From assembly GCF_003265705.1 (NCBI RefSeq), contig NW_020313157.1, positions 1,161,269 through 1,225,268 of the forward strand: a stretch of 64,000 nucleotides of DNA, read 5' to 3'. Origin of the DNA: Callorhinus ursinus. Lineage: Eukaryota > Chordata > Mammalia > Carnivora > Otariidae. How positions within the stretch are numbered: position 1 is the first letter of the stretch; every line of letters begins with the position of its first letter. The notes under the pieces were generated by a model, which saw only the letters and a program-made list of their open reading frames with translations, ran no database searches and was not told where the DNA came from. This document shows positions 55,530 to 64,000 of this stretch, in pieces. The translations under genes and the position numbers were made by a program.

Positions 55530-56555
55530 AAGTACTCTATTCCACACTCAGATTCAACTGAATGGTCCATGACTTCAACCACCATTTATTTCCCCCTAGA
55601 ACTTGAACTCATGTGCCCTTCTGTGCTTCCATCTCTGAACCATCCAGCTGTCCATTTGCTCAGGGTCTAGAATAAGATACTGAGCTATTCTTTATTAGAA
55701 TAGACAATGGCTCACAGCACAGACCCATGTCATTCTAAGTGCAGGGTCGAAAGCTTCTGCTGTGCCGAGGGCCACCTGCACAGTGGTCTCCTCCTCTTTC
55801 CAAGGACAAAGAAAGTCCACAATTTGACTGTTCTGCTCACTCTTCGATTCCCAGGGCTTGGAGCACAGAAGACACCCAATAAAAGTCTCCTCACTGAACA
55901 AACTTCTCCCATTCTCCATACGGCCATTTAAAATACTGTCTACTTTCCTCACATCTTTGATCTCCCCCACCTCTCAGATACTTCCTGCTTCAGAAGAGAA
56001 AATAAATGCCAACAGAGGGAAACCTCCCAATCTCCTCTGATGACTTTTCAATCAGATAGATACCTATAGCCAAATCTCAGCTGCATCTCCTACAGGAGCC
56101 AAAACCTCAAAATTTCTATAATGAGCTCAGCTATCTTTCCCCTCAAACCAATTCTTGATTTTCTGCAAAAGTGACTCCCATGCACTCAAATACCCAGTTT
56201 AGAAATCTAAGCATGAGCCTTCTTCTTCCTCATTCCTAACACACAATCACCAACTCTTCCTACCTACCGCATTCAAGGCTCTCATATATATCTAATTATT
56301 TCCTCCTCCATTGTTCCTTCCCCTTTCCAGGGCCAATCTTCTCCCAGTAAGATCAGTGCTACAGATTCCAACCTCATCCCCTTATGTCCATTTTTACATG
56401 CCCCCTCTCCATCCCCGAATCCCTTAATGCACACTAGGAAGCGTAATTCTCCTAAAGAATCATTCAAGAGTTTTTATAAATGTGATCATTACAGATTGGG
56501 ATAATGGCAATGAGGGAAATAAAGAAAGTGTTCAGATCACACACCATGTGGGGGC
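55530..56555. other. Unassigned; possible worn L2
   Basis: 56190-56340 (TTAGAAATCTAAGCATGAGC, CAATCACCAACTCTTCCTAC) resembles an internal L2 portion on the plus strand, weakly. The overlapping frames near 55695-56040 on both strands have no domain. Confidence 0.4.
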
Positions 56556-56559
56556 CATA

Positions 56560-56720
56560 TACTTTCATCAGGGAGAGCAACGGCAGTTTCTCGGAGGGGA
56601 TAACATTTGTGTTGAGCTCTGAAAGATGAGAAGCCAGCTGAGCAATGAAAGAGGATTCTAGGACTATGGAACAACCATTGCAAAGGCCCTGAGGCAGTGA
56701 ATACTTTAGTTAGAAATGGG
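56560..56720 (-). repeat. L2 fragment, reverse orientation
   Basis: GGGGATAACATTTGTGTTGA, CTCTGAAAGATGAGAAG and TGCAAAGGCCCTGAGGCAGT match reversed L2 ('gaggtgacatttgagc', 'gcaaaggccctgaggc'). Confidence 0.6.
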
Positions 56721-56862
56721 AAGGTATGTACACACTCCTGTACCACCAGATGGCCCAACTGGGAGGCAGCTGTGTGAAGCCTGATACCCTTGCAATGACA
56801 AGTTGGGACACCAAGACCAAAGTGACAAACTGCAATCCCAACCTTTCTCAGCAACCTTGATG

Positions 56863-57097
56863 GGAGCCACTTTATTATTTTATTTTTTAAAGATTTTTTT
56901 ATTTATTCATCTGAGAGAGAGAGAGAGAGAGCAAGAGCACAAGCAGGAGGGAGGGTCAGAGGGAGAGGGAGAAGCAGATTCCTGCCAAGCAGGGTGCCGA
57001 ATGCGGGGGCTCCATCCCAGGACTCTGGGATCATGACCTGAGCCAAAAGCAGACACTCAACCTACTGAACCACCAAGGTGCCCCAACTGGAGCCACT
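56863..57097 (-). mobile_element. Carnivore SINE (Can-SINE/SINEC), reverse
   Basis: TTTTAAAGATTTTTTTATTT, a (GA)n run (the CT-rich region reversed), then CATGACCTGAGCCAAAAGCA and the head as GAACCACCAAGGTGCCCC. The 9-bp duplication GGAGCCACT lies at 56863-56871 and 57089-57097. Confidence 0.94.
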
Positions 57098-57099
57098 AA

Positions 57100-58015
57100 A
57101 CATGCCAACCAGCACATACAGAAAGATGCCTAGAGAGTTGTCAAGAAGGAATGTGGCACCAGCTTGCTGGGTCTGGGTAGCCCTCTCACCAATGGGCTCC
57201 ACAGTCCCTCAGAGGTGAATGGACAAGGACAGAGGGGCGAGTGGTGGCAGCCGTGCTTGAGCTAGGGGCAGTGGAACTCAAAGTCTTGGGGAGCTATGCA
57301 ATGACAAACACCTGCTACTGGCAGCCACCATCCCAAACAATGGAGGCTCTGGATCTGGAGGCAGAGCCTCCAGCCGAACTGTTAAAAATGATCCATCACC
57401 TTAGACTGGAGAAGCGTGGAGCCCTCTCTCAACACCAAGGGTCTACTAGGAATGAGAAGAGACAGAGGACACAGGAAAGGACTCTCTGATGGCCTTCTTC
57501 AGTTTAAAAAACAATTAAGCACTGGGATTAGTGATACATAGGGCACATCTGAGGGCATGAAATGTCTTTAGAAAGTGCCCCTCTGAGCTAGACAGGGGTT
57601 TTCCAGCTCAACTGGATGCAGAGAGGCCAAAGTTTCCATGTGCTGAGAATCCACGCCTGGGATGCTTCATTCTATTATGTGTGGCCTACCACTCCATTAC
57701 CGCCTCTATATAAAATTACATTCCTGATTAAAATTTTAGTGCCAAACATTTTATATGATTACAGACAGAAAGTCAAAATTTGCATTTAAATAGACATATT
57801 AAAAACACTCTGCGGAGGAGAGAAGGACAGCAAAGCAATCTTGAGGAGTCTTTTAAGAGAGGGTAAGGCACGCTGGTGAGGATTTTTCATTTCTGTCAAC
57901 ACAGACCCTGACCGTTCCGAAACTCCACCTGAGTGCATGGTGCACTAGATTCTGCTCAGACATGACTACTCAATTCTCCATAGCAAAGACTTGACAGAGC
58001 CCACAGCACTATCGG
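57100..58015. other. Unassigned non-coding stretch
   Basis: No gene or confident repeat; 57125-57260 may continue the reversed L2. An 82-codon frame at 57241-57489 plus has no recognisable domain. Confidence 0.45.
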
Positions 58016-58018
58016 TTA

Positions 58019-58053
58019 TTCCTTCCTTCCTTCCTTCCTTCCTTCATTCATTC
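58019..58053. repeat. (TTCC)n microsatellite ending in ATTC units
   Basis: About six TTCC units then ATTCATTCAACAGATG, the start of a reversed L2-like tail. Again a simple repeat at an L2 end. Confidence 0.92.
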
Positions 58054-58072
58054 AACAGATGTGTACTGCCTA

Positions 58073-58505
58073 CTTTACCGGGTTGAATAGCGTCCTCCCA
58101 AAATTCATGTCCCCCAAGAACCCCAGAACATGACCTTATTTGGAAATAGTGTCTTTATAGATGTAATCAAGGTAAGATGAGGTCATTGTGGATTAGGGTG
58201 GGATCCAGTAACTCACATCCTTATAAGATGCCAGAGGATACACAGACACAAGGGGAGAAGGCCATGTGAAGATGGGGGCAGAGACTGGAATGAAGCACTT
58301 ACAAGTCAAGGGATGCCAAATATTCCTAACAACCAAGAGAATCTAGAACAGGCAAGGAAAGATTTTTTCCAGAGCCCTTGTAGGGAGCATGGGTCTGCCA
58401 ACACTTTGATTTCAGACTGAGAGCCTCATGAAGTGTGAGAAAATAAAGTTCTGTTTTTCTAAGCCACCAAGTTTATAACAGTTCTTGCTGCAGCCCTAGG
58501 AACCA
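58073..58505 (+). mobile_element. MLT1-like (ERVL-MaLR) LTR
   Basis: GGGTTGAATAGCGTCCTCCC, AAAATTCATGTCCCCC, CATGACCTTATTTGGAAATA, GATGTAATCAAGGTAAGATG, CACTTTGATTTCAGACTGAG and TTGCTGCAGCCCTAGGAACC give the full order of an MLT1-type LTR. No convincing target duplication. Confidence 0.82.
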
Positions 58506-58545
58506 TGCAGTGGTCATGAAACTACTATACTGAGCCTTATCCAAA

Positions 58546-58839
58546 GACTGGTGTCCTTATAAGAAGAGGGAAATTTGGACACAGGAAAGACAATACACAG
58601 AGGGAGGACAAGGTGAAGATACACAAGGAGAATGCCATGTGACAACCAAGGCAGAGATTGCAGTGACGTGTCTAAAAGCCAACGGACATCACAGCTTTCT
58701 GGCAAACCCCCAAAGTTAGAAGAGGCAAGGGGAGATCCTCCCCTAGAGCCTTCAAAGGAAGGATGGCCCTGCCAACACCTTGATTTCAGACTTTTGGCCT
58801 CTGGAAGTGTGAGAGACTACATTTCTGTTGTCACACCTG
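58546..58839 (+). mobile_element. Second MLT1-like LTR, 5'-truncated
   Basis: GACTGGTGTCCTTATAAGAA, AGGAGAATGCCATGTGACAA, GGCAAGGGGAGATCCTCCCC and CACCTTGATTTCAGACTTTT repeat the latter two thirds of the same LTR type only 40 bp after the first copy ends, same strand. Confidence 0.82.
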
Positions 58840-59325
58840 CCCATGAAGAGCCAGGCCAGTGCTATGGACACAGCGATGAGTATAAATGACAAAGCCACTG
58901 ATGTCATGGAAATCAAGAGTCTAGGAAGAGAGAGAAACCACTCAGAATCACAGAAATCAATGTAAAGTTGCAACCAGTATAATTGCTGTAAGAGAGATCA
59001 TCATAAAAGGAAAACTCATATGGAAGGGGTTTGGTTTGCTCAGAGGAGTCATGGAATGGATCCTTATGGATGTGGGATAAATGAGGTCAAATAGGGAGAT
59101 GGAGATGGAGTCATACTAAATGCATGGGAGGTGGGAGCTGGGGCAGGGAGGAGGTAGGATAGATAATCCTCAGCACAGGCCTACCTGCTGGTCCCCAAAA
59201 CCACAGGAAGGCATCTATATGGTAATATCCTCTTGGACCCTGGCCAGTAAGGGGCCATGTTCTCACTTTTATTTGGGGGACAGGAGAGAGAAAAGGTAGG
59301 GAGCATTCTGTCCATAATGGATACC
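58840..59325. other. Unassigned non-coding stretch
   Basis: No gene or repeat recognised. A 132-codon minus frame reaching into this part has no domain. Confidence 0.5.
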
Positions 59326-59329
59326 CTTT

Positions 59330-59480
59330 GTGTTGAGATCCTGGGAACCTCTGGGTACTATTCCGGCTCTGCCACAAACCAGAGTGGAGTGACTTTGGGT
59401 TAATCAGTGGTCCTGTAAGGCAGGCCTCAGGTTTCCCATCTGGATGAGGAGGAGGCTGGGCTGGTCGGCTTCTAAGGGGC
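59330..59480 (+). repeat. Diverged MIR
   Basis: ACTATTCCGGCTCTGCCACA, GGAGTGACTTTGGGTTAATC and CAGGTTTCCCATCTGGATGA fit sense MIR. Confidence 0.5.
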
Positions 59481-61055
59481 TGTCCAGCAATGGTGTGACT
59501 GCATCTCACAAGTTCATCCTCCTGTGAGATATAGAGTCAAACCATCACTGGATGGGCAGAGAGTACACAGTGGTCTTCCCTGGAGCCATTTTCAAATGAG
59601 CCAAAACCAACAGGCTCTGGCATCTTCCCCCTGCCCAGAAGTGATCATCTGCCTCAAGATGTCCAAGAAATGCCACTCATTCTCTTTTGTTGGCTTTGCC
59701 TTAGGGGACACGAAATACTCAAGAGCTGTACCCAAAGCTTATGAACAGGTTTGTTTCCTTCATGGAGTCATCTTCTTTGGCTTTATTAGTTAAAGGAGAA
59801 GTTAACTTGGGGAAAAGGTGGGTTCTTCCATAGTGGCAAAACAATGGCCAATAAAATCTTTCAGAGATTGACATAGAGAATTCCCCATGAAGGCCACTTG
59901 TGAAGTTCAGAGAAAATACCCCATTTCCTTTGGTGTTTTGGCTACAGAACCTCAACATTTTGCACCACAAAACACTTCCTCCCCAGAAGAAATTATTTCT
60001 GATACTGCCTCTATTCACTCTCCTCAAACCTGCCAAAGTCTCATGTAAGGAATGTAAAAAAGGAGCAAATAGGAACTCAATACAGCAATAGCTCAGAGTC
60101 TTTGTTCTGCAGGCTGTTTTCACACTTCCTCAGGCGAATGGATTTTTAAAACTGCCAGTTGCTAACAGGAATCCCACCTCTTCAGACTGATAAGATAAAT
60201 CTTGACAGCCTAAGAAATCTTTATTTCACTCAGAAGTTATTTGTTCCCATCTCATGGTCGCAGATTAAGAATAAAAATTGATTTGACTTCAAAGGGAGGC
60301 ATTTTATAATTCCGATTGCCCTCACCCCACTCCACCCATGTACGATTACTCAACACCAACCAGTGGCAGTAACAATTGCTTGTTTCCTGGCTCTGGGTGG
60401 GAAAATGTTACTTTCGTACAAGGACACTTGGCCAGGATGCAAACTATCTGGGAAAAGACATTTTCAGTTGGAGTGATGTCTCTACGTGTTCTTATCCAAA
60501 TTAAAGAGCATCTCATCTTCTGTTCTAAGCTTCAATTATGAACCTATCATAGACCCAAAAAGAAAATACACACACACGCACACGGTCAAAATTGGATTCC
60601 TTTCTTTTCATAATATCAGTGTGAGAAGAATTTGTTACTCACTTCACTGCCATGAGAAAGTAAAAAGAGATGGCTAAAACAGGTATTACAGAACATGGGC
60701 CATTTAAAATACCACCCTTCTATCAACTCCTAAAGGAATTCCTTCCAGCCACTTCAACTGCTGATCATGAAATGGTCCCAAATTGTGTGCTATTAGACAC
60801 CGATTCCGAGGCAAAAGTTTGTTCCCTGATTATATCATCTGGTGAATAATTACAAGACTGCCCAAGGCCCATCCATTCTTAAAATACCTGCTAATTTAAG
60901 TACCCTAGTGATTAAATGATCTCAGGGTGAATGTGTGTCCAGAGAGAGTGAATCAAACCAATACTCACTGCTGAAAAACCTGATAAAGCACTTCACCTTC
61001 TTTGATAGAGCAGCTAATCTGTTTGCTATTGCTCTAAGTGACCAACTGACCCACT
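59481..61055. other. Unassigned non-coding stretch
   Basis: About 1.6 kb with no recognised gene, RNA or repeat apart from a short CACACACACGCACAC patch near 60569-60583. Opposed frames at 59719-60123 and 59900-60091 have no domain. Confidence 0.5.
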
Positions 61056-61059
61056 GACA

Positions 61060-61145
61060 AATTGAGTATTAAGTACCTCCTATGTGCCAAGCACTGTGGT
61101 GGATACAAATTCAAAGATGAATGTAAAAGGTAAATTCAAAGATGA
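61060..61145 (-). repeat. L2 tail fragment with a 25-bp tandem duplication
   Basis: AGTACCTCCTATGTGCCAAG and CACTGTGGTGGATACAAATT are the reversed L2 tail. AAATTCAAAGATGA occurs at 61107-61120 and 61132-61145. Confidence 0.55.
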
Positions 61146-61299
61146 CTATCATGGTCCTGATAGTTGTATTCGGACAGTCAACAGATCTTGAATGACTACT
61201 ATAAGACCATATGACATGAAAATGATGTATACAACAGTGTTTGGCCTCAGTGAGCATAGAAGTATAACCAAAAATGTTGTATATTGATAAAAAAGACAT

Positions 61300-61445
61300 G
61301 CAAACCCCCTCTCACCCAACACTCCATTCATTTAACCACCCAACTAGTTATCCGTGCTTCTACTCACTCTTTCTCCAAATCATCCTTCCACCCAACTACC
61401 TTCCATGAAACCATCCTTCACCCAGCAATCCTACCAACTGGTATT
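61300..61445. repeat. Decayed (ATCC)-type tetranucleotide repeat
   Basis: Recurring CCATCC, CACCCA, ATCCTT and CATT units with many changes, such as CATCCTTCCACCCAACTACC. It leads into a reversed L2 tail. Confidence 0.6.
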
Positions 61446-61600
61446 CAAGCATCTATTTTGTACCAGACATTCTCCTAAGCAATGGGGATACAAACATGAT
61501 TACAAGCATAAAATCTCTTTCCTCAATGATCTCATAGTCTGTAAGATTGATAAAAGATAACTAGTAAGGATAAGTTTTATCAGATAGGTAAAAAAAACAA
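61446..61600 (-). repeat. L2 tail, reverse orientation
   Basis: CATCTATTTTGTACCAGACA, AAGCAATGGGGATACAAACA, CTCAATGATCTCATAGTCTG follow the reversed L2 tail. Confidence 0.6.
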
Positions 61601-61619
61601 ATAAACAATCTTTTGAACC

Positions 61620-64000
61620 TAGAAAATACATTTTGGAAATGCTCTGGGTAAATAGGCACTTTCATATATTGCAAGAGGAATGTAATCCTTATGGAGGGAA
61701 ATTTGGCAATATCTAACAACTATGCATGCATTTACCTCATCATCCATCAGCCTCAGTTCTAGAGATTCATTTTGAAGAGACCCCTCCAACAGGAGGCAAG
61801 ACAGACAGACAAGATGATTCATGGCAGCAGTGTTTGTAATTGCAAAAAATTTGGAAATCACCTACATGGGCACACAGGAGATTGGTTCAATAACATATGA
61901 TCATTTGAATAATGTAGTATTATGCAGCAATAAAAAAGAATGAGGAAGATCCCTGCGGACACAGAGTGATTTCCAGGATACAATTCCTGGATAAAATCAA
62001 AACGCACTAGGGGCAAATGGGTGGCTCAGTTGTTAAGCATCTGCCTTCGGCTCAGGTCATGATTCTGGGGTCCTGCGATCAAGCCCCACATCAGGCTCCC
62101 TGCTCAGCGGGAAGCCTGCTTCTCCCTCTCCCACTCCCCCTACTTGTGTTCCCTCTCTCGCTGTGTCTCTCTGTCAAATAAAATCTTTAAAAAATAAATC
62201 AAAATGCACTAGTGTGTTCTCATTCTAAACTAAAAGGTATGCTTAGCCCTACAAAAAAAGTTTGTCATATCTGCCTGAAGTAGATCTTTTATGCGAGGAT
62301 TTGGATAGAATATCTAAATGCAGAGGGCTGACATTTTACAGACCTTAAAAGTGCAAGCTGTATGATGTCTTTGTACCTACTTCCTAATAGATGTGCATGG
62401 TAAAGAGGTTGTGGGGGGGAGTGCAGAACTGATAGTGTACGGCCTTATGCATAAGATAGAAGAAAAGTAAGAAAACATACACATATGTTATTTTGGGGGG
62501 AAAAGGACTGAAGAATAAGCCAGAAAGTAATGAAAACAACTATTTACAGTTGATTAGTAGAAATGAAGCAAAAGTATTTGGAGTGGATGAGTGACACTTT
62601 TGTGAGTGTAACTTCTGAATCACTTGGACTTCTGGAATGATGACAATGTTTGACATACACAAAATCAAATTAAAGAAAATTAACATGGATGGAAAAAAGT
62701 AATAAAATGGAATATAAGCAGAAAAATAAATCTGTCTGTATTTCAAGTGAATAATATATAATACTAAAAGAGGAAAAATGAATTAACCCATGTAACTTTA
62801 GAACATAATGTTTTGAATTATACATTCATACTGAAGATAAAATAACTATAAACAAATATTGAACACTAGTTGGCAGGTTTGTTTTTCAAAGTAGTATGGA
62901 TTAACATTTTGGAACTTATTTTCTGTGTATTCTAGGATTGAATAAATAAGTAACTGTGGGAGCCAGGTTCCACGTTGGGGAAGGAGGCTATAAAATAGAA
63001 AGGAGAGAGGATAGAATAAATTCTGTGGTGTTATATTAGAATTTGAGGTATCACATAAATTCATGGCTTTTCAAAGACAGAGAGATACAGATGTCTACGT
63101 GGCAAGAGTATGTTTTTTACTTAGTTCTGCCCACACTGTCCATTTAGAAAACCTGGACACCATGAGTACCTAGAACTTTGTTTCCAAATACCATTCTCCA
63201 CTAAAAAGGAAAAAGGGCTCCTTGGAGAAATGTCTGGTTCTCCAGCTGGGGGCAGAGTCAGTACAAGATGATCCTGGAACATCTCGTGGTGCCAATAGAT
63301 GAAGATGTCATCAAGGAATGATGGGGACATGCCAAAAGGACATAGGAGCCAGCTTGAAGGGGCTCCTAGTGACCAAATCTGGGGTGATCTGAACACTGAA
63401 ACAAATAATGACAGCAACAGATTGCAACTCACTGAATAAAATATGAATTCATGACTCTACACTGAAACAAATGATTAAATGAATACATGAGAAAAAGGAA
63501 ATAGAATGCCAACTAATACATGTACGTGTGATGGGGTTAGGAAAGCCATCATGTGACAGCCATCACAGTAACAATTACTCGGCAAGAATCATCAGTGGGT
63601 GATAAAACTAGTGAAGGTTTGATGGCAAACAGGATATTTACAAAGCCTAAAAGCATTTAATCCTAAAACCACTTATTAATTACAACGGGAAATGTTCTAG
63701 TAGCAATATCTGGAAGACACCATCTGAACGGAGTGATTCAAGATAACATCGCCAATAATGGCACAAACTATTACATGCTTCTTGATATGATGCACTGAGA
63801 GAATAAGGGCGTCGGCACTCCTGCAGTATCCCCACCAAGAGCGCATACGCTGACTCAAATCCTGAGGAAAGAGCTGGAAAACCTAAACCGAGATTAATTA
63901 CAAAATCAATATTTGGCCTGTACTCTTAAAAAATATCAAGATCATGAAAGACAAAGCAGGATTGTGTTGCTGTCCCAGATTAAAGGACACTAAAGAGGGT
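61620..64000 (+). mobile_element. Sense L1M, ORF2 end plus 3'UTR, cut by window edge
   Basis: ORF2 end: GGAGGGAAATTTGGCAATAT, CATGGCAGCAGTGTTTGTAA, GTAGTATTATGCAGCAATAA. After a SINE insertion, 3'UTR: CCATTCTCCACTAAAAAGGA, GAATGATGGGGACATGCCAA, GGAGCCAGCTTGAAGGGGCT, CTGCAGTATCCCCACCAAGA and AAAGGACACTAAAGAGGG at the right edge. The 3' end lies outside the window. Frames are broken. Confidence 0.8.
61994..62212 (+). mobile_element. Carnivore SINE (Can-SINE/SINEC) inside L1M
   Basis: Head GGGCAAATGGGTGGCTCAG, body GGCTCCCTGCTCAGCGGGAA, tail AAATAAAATCTTTAAAAAAT. The 17-bp duplication at 61994-62010 and 62196-62212 differs only at one CpG position (AACGCAC against AATGCAC). The element is 62011-62195. 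Confidence 0.97.

Overview
This window looks like non-coding nuclear DNA from a carnivoran mammal. I found no protein-coding exon, no multi-exon gene structure, no structural RNA gene and no CpG island. The lineage clue is eleven tRNA-derived SINEs of the carnivore Can-SINE (SINEC) class, whose heads read like GGCGCCTGGGTGGCTCAG and whose 3' halves are CT-rich and end in (AAATA)n. A 5'-truncated LINE-1 3' end at 46.3-46.7 kb also matches the carnivore L1 type as I remember it. The SINE subtype (CCTGGAGTCC, CCCGCATCG, CTGCTCAGCAGGGAGTCTGC) fits bears, pinnipeds or mustelids better than dog or cat. That placement is an inference from memory, not a database match.

Layout. 0-6.6 kb: a CA/CG alternating array, then degraded MIR, L2 and MER20 copies in unassigned sequence. 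6.7-15 kb: three SINEs, a 179-bp purine tract, MIR and L2 relics. 15.4-18.7 kb: a well-bounded MLT1-like solo LTR, L2 copies and MIR. 20-24 kb: L1M 3' ends in both orientations and a MER20. 24.8-29.2 kb: three SINEs and a MER20 nested in a MIR. 29-38 kb: mixed old repeats, an MLT1-like LTR in reverse, MER5A and microsatellites. 38.4-42.0 kb: two SINEs around a long antisense L1M lacking most of ORF2. 42.0-43.7 kb: a 654-bp near-identical direct repeat flanking a 400-N gap, most simply an assembly artefact. 44-49 kb: the carnivore L1 fragment, MER20 nested in L2, and one SINE. 49.35 kb: a perfect 26-bp palindrome. 50-59 kb: L2, MIR, a hAT element nested in L2, an L1M piece, one SINE and two consecutive MLT1-like LTRs. 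61-64 kb: L2, then a sense L1M with a SINE inside it, running off the right edge.

Nothing here works together as a gene system. The window records layered retrotransposition, DNA-transposon insertion and microsatellite growth in an intron or gene desert. All open reading frames seen (at most about 177 codons, the longest made of N bases) are explained by simple repeats, transposon remnants or chance. Repeat family names come from recalled consensus sequences and boundaries of old elements are approximate. I did not find a new biological system. The items most worth a second look are the duplicated contig ends, the 26-bp palindrome, a 20-bp SINE-tail-like micro-insertion with target-site duplication, and the internally deleted L1.
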